Of a stretch of 14,182 nt of DNA, positions 5,872 to 13,284 are shown piece after piece. The notes under the pieces are model-generated. The model was given only the letters and a program-made list of their open reading frames with translations. It was not told where the DNA came from and searched no databases. Source of the DNA: Kiritimatiellia bacterium (GTDB lineage: Bacteria; Verrucomicrobiota; Kiritimatiellia; RFP12; UBA1067); NCBI GenBank assembly GCA_017411125.1, contig JAFPNP010000179.1:1-14182 (forward strand), written 5' to 3'. Made by a program: the position numbers and the translations under genes. Positions within the stretch are counted from its first letter, which is position 1. The number at the start of each line of letters is the position of its first letter.

Positions 5872-8800
5872 ATGAATTTACGCCAAATAGTCTATTCGCT
5901 GGCGGCGGGCGTCGCATGTTCGTGTCAGGTGTCCGCCGTCGCGGCGGAGGGCGCGTCCGGCGACTCCGCCATGAAGGAGGAGATCGCCTACGTCAACGCG
6001 CTCGTCGAGGCGAACATGCCCGACCTTGCGGAGGGCGTGATCGCAGAGGCCAAGAAGAAGTGGCCTGCGGCTGCGCCGAAACTCAAGGTGCTCGAGCTTC
6101 AGGGCGATTTGCGTCTGGGCAAGTTCGACGCCGTGCAGAAGGCCGTCGACGCCTTAAAGGGCAAGAAGGGCGGCGAGGGCGAGTACTGGGCGCTGCGGCT
6201 TTCCATGGCGGATGCGTACTATGCGCGCGGCATGATGCCCGAATGCCGCAAGATATACGGCGAGTTCTTCGCCGTCATCAAGAAGCCCGGCGAGGATCTG
6301 CTCGACTTCTACGTGGACAGCGGTTTCAAGTGGGCGCAGATGTGTACGCGCGAGAAGAACGCTCCCGAAGCCGTCAGAATCTACGACACGCTGCTCGCTC
6401 TCGGCGACGGGCTTCTCGGCGAGGAGAAGTGGTGCACCGTCGCCATGGAGGCCGTCGAGCTGATGCTCCGCCTCGCGGACGACATACCGGCCGACGCCAA
6501 GGACGCGAACGCCGTCAAGACCCGTGACGCATATCTGGCCAAGTCCGAGGCCATCGTGAACCAGCTTCTGTGGAAGAACGAGCTGATCATCGTGTTCGGC
6601 AAGGCGATTTCGATGAAGGCGCACATCGCGATGCTGCGCGGCATGCCGCAGAAAGCCCAGACGCTCGTGAACGGCTACATGCAGCAGCTCAGCGAGATAC
6701 ACGAAAGTCTCGTGAAGCAGGATCCCGGCGGGAAGCTCGGCTATGTGCGGGCCAGCCCGATGCCGGAGTGCCGCTATTTGCTGGCGAAGATGCTGTGGAA
6801 CACGGTGCAGGCGGAGGTCAAGAAGCCGAAGCCGAACGAGGACTTGATCAAGGATTCTCTCTTCGGCGCGCGTCCGGGGCCGGGCAAGAGGCGCAACGGG
6901 CTGGGAGCGTACAACCACGCGATAAACGTATTCGTGAAGTATCCGGAGTCCACGTGGGCCGCAGACGCGGGCGACCTTTCGGAGCGCATAGCCGAGTTCG
7001 TCAAGGAGCGCTACAAGACGGAAATCAAGACGAACATAACGGCGGAGCAGAAGGCGAAGGTGCTGGCGATGCAGTACGGCAGCGCTTACGAGCTTTACCG
7101 CGGCCAGGAGTACGACAAGGCCGCCGCCGCCTACAAGGACATCCTCTCCCGCGCCGCGGAGACGAAGGAGGCCGTCGAGGCGCGCGGGCTGCTCGCCGAA
7201 TGCTACGTGAACCTGCGGCAGAACGCGAAGAAGGGTTCCAAGGAGCAGGCGGACTACGCCAAGGAGGCGAAGGAGGCGGAGGATTTCGTCGCGACGCAGT
7301 TCAAGGGCAAGTCCGAGGAGATCGTCCGCGCCGCCGCCGGATGCGTGCTGCGTCTCGCCGCGAAGGAGAACGACCTTGGCGAGCGCGTTCGCGCGCACGA
7401 GCTGTACGCCGCGTATTTCGCGAACTACCCGACGCACTACAACGCCGTGCAGACGGCCATGACGCTTGCCGGGCAGGCGTACCGCGCCGAGGACTGGCGC
7501 ACTGCGGCGCGCTACTACGGGATCGTGGCCGCCGGCTACCAGACGTCGCCCAAGTATGCGGACGCTCTCCAGTTCCTCGCTCTCTGCAGCGCCAAGCTCA
7601 AAGACCAGGCGGGGCAGGAGAAGTGGCTGCGGGCGTTCGCGGACGCGACGAAGAAGGTCAGCGCCCGTTCCGCGGCGCGGCTGAGCCTCGCGCTCATGCA
7701 GCAGAAGCGTGGTTTCGCCGCGTTCGAGACCGCCGCCGAGACGAACGACACCGCCGCCGCCGAGGCCATCCGCAAGGAGGCGTACCGCGCCGTGGCCGGC
7801 GCGATCAAGGATTTCCGCGCAGTCGGCAACGAGGTTGGCAAGGCTCTCGAAGAGGGCGGCGCTTCGATGGCGAAGGAGGACAGGGACCAGTACGCTCTCC
7901 GCCACTCCCAGGCGCTCTTCCTCGAAGGCGCGTGCTGGCAGAGGATGACTTGGCCGGAAGCGAAGGTGAGCGTGTTCCGCGCCCAGGCCGTGAAGGCGTT
8001 CGAGCGGTATCTCGCGGCCTATCCCAAGGGCGACCGCGCCACGCAGGCGCTCGTGAGGATTGCGACGATCTACACGGCGGAGAAGAACATGGAGAAGTCG
8101 CAGGAGGCGTTCGCGCGTCTGCAGAAGGAGTTCCCGGAGTCCGACGAGGCGAAGAACTCCGTGCCGCGCCTTGCCGCGACGCTCGTCGAGATGGGGCTGA
8201 ACGCCGAGGGCGTGGCCGAGTACAAGAAGATGCTCGAAACGCCCGGCGGCAAGTACACCGCGTACCAGTTCCTCCAGGCGGGCGACGTGCTGCTTTCCGC
8301 CAAGAGCTGGAACGTGGCCGAGCAGGCGTACTCGAAGGCCATCGAACTTGCGAAGCCGCTGAAGAACGCCTCGTCCTACATCGCTCCGGCGTCTCTCGGG
8401 CAGGCGAAGGCGTTGTTCGGCGCGAAGAACTACGCGGAGGCGCGCCAGAGGCTTGACGAGTTCGTGGAGAAGTACGGCAAGTCTTCTCTCGTCGTGGACG
8501 CCTACGAGATGCTCATCGAGGTGGCGTCGCAGGAGGGCAGCCGCGAGAAGGACGACATGCTCCGCATGAACTCCTTCAACACCGCAGTGCGCGCGCTCAA
8601 GAAGCTGCGCAACTACCGCAAGGATTCGCGCATCGCGCAGGACGAGCTCGACTTGCGCAGCGGCGAGATCCTGCTGCGCAAGATGGACGCCGAGGCCGCC
8701 ATGAACCTCCGCGAGCAGATGAAGGAGACCCGCGGCAAGGCGATCGTCACCTTCCAGGCGTTCCTCATGGCGCACGAGCCGAACGAGGCGCACCCGGCGA

Positions 8801-9006
8801 AGGACATGACGCAGGCGCAGCTCGACCATCTCGAACGGTGCTATGCGCATCTTCTGCCGCTCATGGCCGCCGCCGACGCCCCGAAGGACGACATTCTCGG
8901 CTACGGGCGGAAGTACCGCGAACTGTTCGGGCAGAACGGCGCGAACGCCGGAAAGATCGAATCCGTCCTCAAGCCGCTCGAAGGCGGCGAGGCGGCGAAG
9001 CAGTAA
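5872..9006 (+). CDS. Large exported tetratricopeptide-repeat protein (1044 aa)
   Basis: The protein starts with a signal peptide (MNLRQ, then IVYSLAAGVACSCQVSA, cut about after AVAA, residue 25), so it should be periplasmic or outer-membrane associated. The rest is almost entirely helical with repeated TPR-like pairs, clearest at 404-447 (AYELYRGQEYDKAAAAYKDI), 535-577 (AYRAEDWRTAARYYGIVA), 725-790 (IYTAEKNMEKSQEAFARLQK), 800-827 (AEQAYSKAIELAK) and 838-870 (GAKNYAEARQRLDEFVEKYG). The FP/YP between units (EFPES, KYPES, NYPTH, AYPKG) is typical of BamD/CpoB-like periplasmic TPRs. No catalytic motif is seen; a scaffold role is inferred. The frame is open back to a GTG at 5794, but that start would add 26 residues across the promoter and bury the signal peptide; the ATG at 5872 is chosen for the signal peptide and promoter. 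There is no Shine-Dalgarno. Codon use is strongly GC3-biased, which creates a long antisense open frame. Confidence 0.88.
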   Translation: MNLRQIVYSLAAGVACSCQVSAVAAEGASGDSAMKEEIAYVNALVEANMPDLAEGVIAEAKKKWPAAAPKLKVLELQGDLRLGKFDAVQKAVDALKGKKGGEGEYWALRLSMADAYYARGMMPECRKIYGEFFAVIKKPGEDLLDFYVDSGFKWAQMCTREKNAPEAVRIYDTLLALGDGLLGEEKWCTVAMEAVELMLRLADDIPADAKDANAVKTRDAYLAKSEAIVNQLLWKNELIIVFGKAISMKAHIAMLRGMPQKAQTLVNGYMQQLSEIHESLVKQDPGGKLGYVRASPMPECRYLLAKMLWNTVQAEVKKPKPNEDLIKDSLFGARPGPGKRRNGLGAYNHAINVFVKYPESTWAADAGDLSERIAEFVKERYKTEIKTNITAEQKAKVLAMQYGSAYELYRGQEYDKAAAAYKDILSRAAETKEAVEARGLLAECYVNLRQNAKKGSKEQADYAKEAKEAEDFVATQFKGKSEEIVRAAAGCVLRLAAKENDLGERVRAHELYAAYFANYPTHYNAVQTAMTLAGQAYRAEDWRTAARYYGIVAAGYQTSPKYADALQFLALCSAKLKDQAGQEKWLRAFADATKKVSARSAARLSLALMQQKRGFAAFETAAETNDTAAAEAIRKEAYRAVAGAIKDFRAVGNEVGKALEEGGASMAKEDRDQYALRHSQALFLEGACWQRMTWPEAKVSVFRAQAVKAFERYLAAYPKGDRATQALVRIATIYTAEKNMEKSQEAFARLQKEFPESDEAKNSVPRLAATLVEMGLNAEGVAEYKKMLETPGGKYTAYQFLQAGDVLLSAKSWNVAEQAYSKAIELAKPLKNASSYIAPASLGQAKALFGAKNYAEARQRLDEFVEKYGKSSLVVDAYEMLIEVASQEGSREKDDMLRMNSFNTAVRALKKLRNYRKDSRIAQDELDLRSGEILLRKMDAEAAMNLREQMKETRGKAIVTFQAFLMAHEPNEAHPAKDMTQAQLDHLERCYAHLLPLMAAADAPKDDILGYGRKYRELFGQNGANAGKIESVLKPLEGGEAAKQ

Positions 9007-9021
9007 GGAGTTGGATACACA

Positions 9022-9819
9022 ATGCGGACGAACATGATATTTGCGGCGCTCTGCGCGCTTTCCGCCTTGGCGGCCGGCGGCGCAGTGACCGGCGTCATCA
9101 GGACGGATACCGGAGTCGAGCACAAGGGCGTCATGCGCTGGAGTTCGAGGGACAAAGCCTACGTCGTCACGAAGGGCAACTTCGAGATACAGGTCAAGGG
9201 CGACGAGGTGGCCGAGGTCGAAGTGCCCAAGCCCGAGGGCTTCGACGCTGCGGTCGCCCAGGTGAACAAGGGGCAGGGCGCCGCCGCCGCGCCCGTCCTG
9301 CAGAAGATCGTCAAGGAGTACACGCGCTTCAACTGGGACAAGGCCGCCGGACGCTATCTCGCGGAGGCTTACATCGCGATGGAGAAGCCCGAAGAGGCAC
9401 TCAAGGTGTGCGACGGCATCATCCGCGACGATCCTTCCGCCGCGTACAAGGGCGACCTCGTGCCGGCCTACTGGAGTGCGCTGCTCGGCGCGAATCGCCG
9501 TTCCACGCTGACGAAGAACGTCGAGCGGGCGCTTAAGGGGAAAGACCGTTTTTCGCGCGGCGCCGCCTTGCTCATGACAGGCGACATGGCAATGAAGGAC
9601 GGCAACGATTCCGCCGACGCCTGCAAGAAGGCTCTCATCGACGGCTATCTGCGCGTCGCGCTGCTCTATACCGAGCCGGAAGTGGCGGAACGTCTGCGCC
9701 CGGAGGCGCTGTACAAGGCGGCCAGCTGCTTCGACAAACTCAACCAGAGCGGGCGTGCGGACGCCATGCGCACCGAGCTGAAGGCGTCCTACGCATCCAG
9801 CCCGTGGGCAAACAAGTGA
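9022..9819 (+). CDS. Exported small TPR protein with N-terminal beta domain (265 aa)
   Basis: A signal peptide (MIFAALCALSALAAGGAV) is followed by a short beta-rich domain (about 22-72: GVIRTDTGVEHKGVMRWSSR, AYVVTKGNFEIQVKGDEVAE) and a helical TPR region (about 75-260), including AGRYLAEAYIAMEKPEEALK, then GDLVPAYWSALL and LRPEALYKAASCFDKLNQSG. The beta part may be a small SH3/Sm-like barrel, but this is only a pattern guess. AAGGAG (9005-9010) overlaps the stop codon of the upstream TPR gene and lies 11 nt from the ATG, so the two are co-transcribed and probably coupled. An internal ATG at 9034 is a possible alternative start that would keep the signal peptide. The role is probably shared with the larger TPR protein and the ExbB/D motor; the specific function is unknown. 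Confidence 0.85.
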   Translation: MRTNMIFAALCALSALAAGGAVTGVIRTDTGVEHKGVMRWSSRDKAYVVTKGNFEIQVKGDEVAEVEVPKPEGFDAAVAQVNKGQGAAAAPVLQKIVKEYTRFNWDKAAGRYLAEAYIAMEKPEEALKVCDGIIRDDPSAAYKGDLVPAYWSALLGANRRSTLTKNVERALKGKDRFSRGAALLMTGDMAMKDGNDSADACKKALIDGYLRVALLYTEPEVAERLRPEALYKAASCFDKLNQSGRADAMRTELKASYASSPWANK

Positions 9820-9890
9820 TTTCGAAAAACAGTCAAAAGACAATCCAAACAGAAACAATCTAAATCAACCCCAAAAGAGGAAGAAAGAAA
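9820..9890 (+). promoter_or_regulatory. A-rich, G-poor leader with Shine-Dalgarno before exbB
   Basis: These 71 nt are very A-rich between GC-rich genes, with few G residues until the ribosome site AGAGGAAG (9876-9883); AGGA is 9 nt from the exbB ATG. ACAATC occurs twice (9840-9845, 9855-9860). No -35/-10 pair or terminator is seen. An unstructured A-rich leader would favour strong initiation at exbB; this is an inference. It is the longest gap in the cluster. Confidence 0.5.
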
Positions 9891-10709
9891 ATGAAGATGA
9901 TGAAGATGCGCAAGAGTGTGGCGGCTGCAATGATGCTGTTCGGCCTGGTGGCTGCTCCGGTCGCCGTTTCCGTTTCGCTGGCGCAAGACCCGGCCCCGGC
10001 GGCCGCGGCGGGCAACGCCGGCCTGACAGACACCGCAACCGGCGGCGCGGTGAAAGAGGAGAAGAAGTCGGCTGGCGGCTTTATGGACGTCGTGTTCGGT
10101 TCGGGTACGCTTGGCGTGATTCTGTGGCTCGCTCTCTTCCTCGACGGCGTGGCGGCGATCTACTTCATCGTGGACTGCTGGGTGCTCATCAAGCCGCAGA
10201 AGCTCATGCCGCAGAACCTCATCAACAACGTCCAGGGCGCAGTCGCCGAGGGCGACGTGATGAAGGCCATCAAGGCGTGCGAATCCGATCCGTCGCCGAT
10301 GGCGAACGTACTCGGCGCCGCCTTCCAGCACGTGGAGGACGGCTACGACGTGATCCAGGAGTCCGTCAACGCCGCCGCAGACCTCGAAATCGAGCGCATC
10401 ATGCAGCGGCTCACGTGGATTTCGGTATGCTCGAACCTCGCCCCGTCGCTCGGCCTGCTCGGCACGGTGCAGGGCATGATCATGTGCTTCGCCACGCTGG
10501 CTTCCGGCGTGCCGGATATCGGCGCCCTCGCCGGAAACATCTCCCAGGCTCTCTGGACGACCGCCGGCGGCCTCGTGATTTCTATTCCGTCCCTCACGTT
10601 CTTCTACTCCATCCGCAACAACGCCAACAGGCTCATCCTGCGCATGACGGCGCTCACGATGGAGCTCATCAAGCCGCTCCGCAACGTCGAAGTGGAGCCC
10701 GAGGCTTAA
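9891..10709 (+). CDS. exbB: MotA/TolQ/ExbB proton-channel protein with N-terminal signal peptide
   Basis: This is the pentameric proton-channel subunit of an ExbB-ExbD or TolQ-TolR type motor in the inner membrane. The 272-aa protein has a signal peptide (residues about 8-31, SVAAAMMLFGLVAAPVAVSV, then LAQ), a low-complexity Ala/Pro/Gly segment (34-62) and three membrane helices: about 72-100 (LGVILWLALFLDGVAAIYF), 173-200 and 216-240. The diagnostic motifs are LAPSLGLLGTVQGMIMCFA (183-201) and ISQALWTTAGGLVISIPSL (217-235), matching LLGTV-GMI and EAL-TTA-GL-VAIP of the family. The cytoplasmic loop lies between helices 1 and 2. The N-terminal export signal is an addition to E. coli-type ExbB and recurs in other phyla. 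The partner ExbD genes follow directly; which of TonB or Tol function it serves cannot be told from this subunit. Confidence 0.93.
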   Translation: MKMMKMRKSVAAAMMLFGLVAAPVAVSVSLAQDPAPAAAAGNAGLTDTATGGAVKEEKKSAGGFMDVVFGSGTLGVILWLALFLDGVAAIYFIVDCWVLIKPQKLMPQNLINNVQGAVAEGDVMKAIKACESDPSPMANVLGAAFQHVEDGYDVIQESVNAAADLEIERIMQRLTWISVCSNLAPSLGLLGTVQGMIMCFATLASGVPDIGALAGNISQALWTTAGGLVISIPSLTFFYSIRNNANRLILRMTALTMELIKPLRNVEVEPEA

Positions 10710-10713
10710 TCCG

Positions 10714-10730
10714 GGGAAGGAGGCCTTCCC
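10714..10730 (+). promoter_or_regulatory. Hairpin masking the exbD1 Shine-Dalgarno
   Basis: GGGAAGG (10714-10720) is an exact reverse complement of CCTTCCC (10724-10730), with only AGG in the loop. The exbD1 ribosome site AAGGAGG (10717-10723) lies within the stem and loop, and the stem ends on the base before the ATG. The exbB stop TAA (10707-10709) is 4 nt before the stem, so a ribosome finishing exbB would melt it: a layout for translational coupling. Confidence 0.65.
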
Positions 10731-11156
10731 ATGAAGAAGCCGAACAACGAGGACGCATCGCTGGACATGACGCCGATGATCGACGTCGTGTTCCAGTTGA
10801 TCATCTTCTTCGTCGTCACCCTCAAGATGAGCGACGACAAGGACACCACGATCAAGCTCGCCGACGGAAAGCACGGCATAGTCCTCACCCAGGAGGAGCT
10901 GCCCCCGTCGCAGCTCACGATCGACGTGGCCAGGAGCGGGCGCGTCTCGCTCAGCAATATCACGCTCACCGACAAGGCGCTGGAACAGAAGATCAAGGAG
11001 CGCAAGAACCGCTACGGCTCCGAATTCCCCTGCATGATAAGGGCGGACAAGAACACTCCGCACAAGCATGTCGCCCGCGTGATGAACATCTGCGCGGCGT
11101 GCGGCGTGTGGAAGATATCGTTCGTCGCGATCCAGGAGCACAAGTCGGGCAAATAG
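10731..11156 (+). CDS. exbD: ExbD/TolR-family biopolymer transport protein (first copy)
   Basis: 141 residues: a short cytoplasmic N-terminus, one membrane helix (about 13-33) and a periplasmic domain (about 60-135). LDMTPMIDVVFQLIIFFVVT is the ExbD/TolR signature; Asp18 is the expected proton-carrying residue in the helix. The periplasmic part (LTIDVARSGRVSLSNITLTD, then CMIRADKNTPHKHVARVMNI) keeps the usual strand-helix order, with V-I-AD--- and H-HV-RVMD-C-type motifs. It forms the dimer inside the ExbB pentamer and passes force to the TonB-like partner. The start has a perfect AAGGAGG 7 nt upstream, inside a hairpin. It shares a 30-nt block identical to the second exbD (10767-10796 and 11212-11241). 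Confidence 0.94.
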   Translation: MKKPNNEDASLDMTPMIDVVFQLIIFFVVTLKMSDDKDTTIKLADGKHGIVLTQEELPPSQLTIDVARSGRVSLSNITLTDKALEQKIKERKNRYGSEFPCMIRADKNTPHKHVARVMNICAACGVWKISFVAIQEHKSGK

Positions 11157-11175
11157 CGCAGCAGGAGGCAGACCG

Positions 11176-11571
11176 ATGGCACGCAAGACATACGACAATC
11201 CGAAGGCCGAGATGACGCCGATGATCGACGTCGTGTTCCAGCTGATGATTTTCTTCGTCGTAACCATCAAGCAGGAGGATATCTTCTCGAAGCTCAACGC
11301 AAACCGTCCCGCGCCGAACGCCGGTTCCGCGCAGAGCGAAGAGAACGACACGCAGATCAAGATCGACATCGGCCCGGAAGGCGTCGTCTTCAACACCCGC
11401 GGCGTGTCGTTCAAGGAACTCGACAGCCACATGAAGCAGCTCTCCAAGGCTTCCACGCAGTCGATGGTGCTGGTGCGCTGCACCTTGAACTCGCCGCACG
11501 GATTCCTCGTGCAGGTGCTCGACATATGCAACAAATACAAGATGTACAACGTTTCGATATTCAGCATGTGA
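11176..11571 (+). CDS. exbD: ExbD/TolR-family biopolymer transport protein (second copy)
   Basis: 131 residues with the same plan as the preceding gene: AEMTPMIDVVFQLMIFFVVT at 11-30 with Asp18 in the helix, then a periplasmic region (about 58-131: TQIKIDIGPEGVVFNTRGVS, MVLVRCTLNSPHGFLVQVLD). Outside the helix it differs clearly from the first ExbD, so the pair is probably a functional heterodimer or two alternative partners, not a recent duplicate. AGGAGG (11163-11168) is 7 nt before the ATG and the gap to the previous stop is 19 nt. It ends 15 nt before the toroid gene. Which of the two copies contacts the TonB-like protein is unknown. Confidence 0.93.
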   Translation: MARKTYDNPKAEMTPMIDVVFQLMIFFVVTIKQEDIFSKLNANRPAPNAGSAQSEENDTQIKIDIGPEGVVFNTRGVSFKELDSHMKQLSKASTQSMVLVRCTLNSPHGFLVQVLDICNKYKMYNVSIFSM

Positions 11572-11586
11572 TGAAGGGAGCCCGCC

Positions 11587-13281
11587 ATGGAGACTATTGA
11601 CGAAGAGAGCATGAAGGAACAGCTCCGCGAGGAGATGGCGAAGTACGAGGAGGTCGGGTATTTCAGGCGCCTTCTGAACATGTTCGTCGGGCTGGGGCGT
11701 TCGCACGACTCCCGCGAGTACAAGGAGGCCGTCATCGAGCTGCAGCGCCAGGTCGCGCCGCTGCTCGCCATTCTTCTTCCGGCGATCGCCGCAATCATCC
11801 TGTTCGTCGTTACGGCGGTAGGAGGACCGACCGAGAAGAAGTTCGACGTCGAAATCGCCCAGGTCGACAAGGAGGAGGAGAAGCTCGAAGAAATCGAGCA
11901 GCCGCCCGAGACTGAGCCGCCGCCGGACATGGAGGTCGAGGTCCAGATGGACGTGCCGAGCATATCGCCGACCGAGACGTCGGCGGAGGTCGCGCCGCCC
12001 ACGGCGGAGCCGCAGTCCGTCAAGGTCGCCACGATGGACGCGATGCTCCAGATCAAGAGCCCTGTCACCATGAAGTCGGTCGCGGGCACCGCCCGCAACG
12101 CCGGCGTCCGCGGTACGTACACGCGCGGCGGAGCGCAGTATGGCGATCCCAAGACCGAGGAGGCCGTCATGAAGGCCCTGCGCTGGCTGAAGCACATTCA
12201 GCTTCCCAATGGTTCCTGGCCCGGAAATTACGGCAAGGCGCATGTTGGCGCCGCCACGACCGGCCTTGCGATCCTGACGTACCTTGCGCATGGCGAGACG
12301 CCGGCCTCGCAAGAGTTCGGCAAGACGGTCGAGAAAGGTCTCAATTACCTTATCGGCCAGGTTCAGGAAAGCGGCGGGAAGACGGTCATGAGGGATGTCG
12401 ACGGTCACGAGTACTCCTTCCTCATCGCCACGTACGCTCTTTGCGAGGCGTATGGAATGACCAAGAACCCGAACGCGATGGACGCCGCGGAAAAGGCTCT
12501 CAAGAGAATCATCAAGGGACAGACTCCGACTGGCGGCTGGAACTACAACATGGCTCCGATCACCAAAGAGGCTCCGGACGACCTCTCCTTCGCCGGATGG
12601 GCGCTTCAGGCTATCAAGGCCGGCAAGATGGCCGGTCTCCACGTCGACGGCATGGACGAGTGTATCAAGAAGGCCATCAAGTGCCTCCAGACGCGCAACT
12701 TCCGCAAGGGCGGCTTCAACTATCGCGCAGGCCAAAATCCGACCGGCCTCACCGCGACCGGCTGCCTCGCTATGCAGCTTCTCGGATTCAGCAACACCCC
12801 GCAGGTCAAGGCCGCCCTGGACTACATGAAGGATTGGATACCGACTTTCAACAAGGACGAGCTTTCCAAGAAAACCTCCACCGGAGCGTGCCCGCAGTAT
12901 TATTGCTATTATGCCACGCAGTGCAAATACCAGGCCGGCATGGCGAAGAACGCGATTCCCGTAAACCAGGTGCAGTGGAAGAAGTGGAACGCCGAGATGA
13001 AGGCGCTCTATCCTTCCGCGATGATCATGGACAAGAACAAGGACGGTGCGCCTCTCACGGTCAAGGACGCCAAAGGCAAGGATTGCCCTGTCGGCCATTG
13101 GGTGAACAAGGACGTACACACCACTCGCCCCGTGATGGACACCTGCCTTGTTGCGCTGCAGTTGATGGTGTACTACCGCTATCTGCCCACCACCTCGCTC
13201 AAGGCTGCTGAAATCGAGGTCGAGGTCGAGGCGCTTACCAAGGACAAGACCGGCGAAGTCGGCGTGTCTATTGATCTCTGA
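11587..13281 (+). CDS. TonB-like membrane anchor fused to a terpenoid-cyclase-like alpha/alpha toroid
   Basis: 564 residues. Order: charged cytoplasmic N-terminus (1-55, with amphipathic YFRRLLNMFVGLG), one membrane helix (56-78, VAPLLAILLPAIAAIILFVV), an acidic Pro/Glu linker (about 97-142, EEIEQPPETEPPPDMEVEVQ), then an alpha/alpha toroid (about 186-533) of the squalene-hopene-cyclase/prenyltransferase/thioester-domain superfamily, and a short acidic tail. QW-like turns are NGSWPGNYG (208-216), TGGWNYN (315-321) and KGGFNYR (374-380). The cyclase DXDD motif is not seen (PDDLS at 330-334 is the nearest), so enzymatic cyclisation is doubtful; a binding role is more likely. Cys435, Cys440 and Cys446 form a cluster. 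GGAG is 6 nt before the ATG. Adjacent to exbB-exbD-exbD, it sits where TonB or TolA would, but has no TonB C-terminal domain. Similar toroid proteins beside ExbB/D are annotated in PVC genomes as prenyltransferase/squalene-oxidase repeat proteins; function is not known to me. Confidence 0.88.
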   Translation: METIDEESMKEQLREEMAKYEEVGYFRRLLNMFVGLGRSHDSREYKEAVIELQRQVAPLLAILLPAIAAIILFVVTAVGGPTEKKFDVEIAQVDKEEEKLEEIEQPPETEPPPDMEVEVQMDVPSISPTETSAEVAPPTAEPQSVKVATMDAMLQIKSPVTMKSVAGTARNAGVRGTYTRGGAQYGDPKTEEAVMKALRWLKHIQLPNGSWPGNYGKAHVGAATTGLAILTYLAHGETPASQEFGKTVEKGLNYLIGQVQESGGKTVMRDVDGHEYSFLIATYALCEAYGMTKNPNAMDAAEKALKRIIKGQTPTGGWNYNMAPITKEAPDDLSFAGWALQAIKAGKMAGLHVDGMDECIKKAIKCLQTRNFRKGGFNYRAGQNPTGLTATGCLAMQLLGFSNTPQVKAALDYMKDWIPTFNKDELSKKTSTGACPQYYCYYATQCKYQAGMAKNAIPVNQVQWKKWNAEMKALYPSAMIMDKNKDGAPLTVKDAKGKDCPVGHWVNKDVHTTRPVMDTCLVALQLMVYYRYLPTTSLKAAEIEVEVEALTKDKTGEVGVSIDL

Positions 13282-13284
13282 TCC

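Noticed and set aside
6154..9858. Long antisense open frame (1234 codons) covering most of the two TPR genes
   Set aside because: It mirrors GC3-rich codons of the sense genes, encodes an Arg/Leu/His-rich low-complexity product without domains and runs through gene boundaries. The sense frames have signal peptides, TPR motifs and ribosome sites.
11571..11586. ATG at 11571 overlapping the exbD2 stop as a start for the toroid gene
   Set aside because: It is out of frame with the toroid gene; the ATG at 11587 has GGAG 6 nt upstream and gives the membrane-anchor N-terminus.
9789..12197. Antisense open frame (802 codons) across exbB, both exbD genes and the toroid gene start
   Set aside because: Shadow of conserved plus-strand genes, with Ser-rich and His-rich halves and no recognisable domain.
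11587..13281. Reading the toroid protein as a squalene-hopene cyclase
   Set aside because: It has too few QW motifs, no DXDD catalytic motif and a TonB-like anchor with linker; the neighbours are motor genes, not isoprenoid genes.
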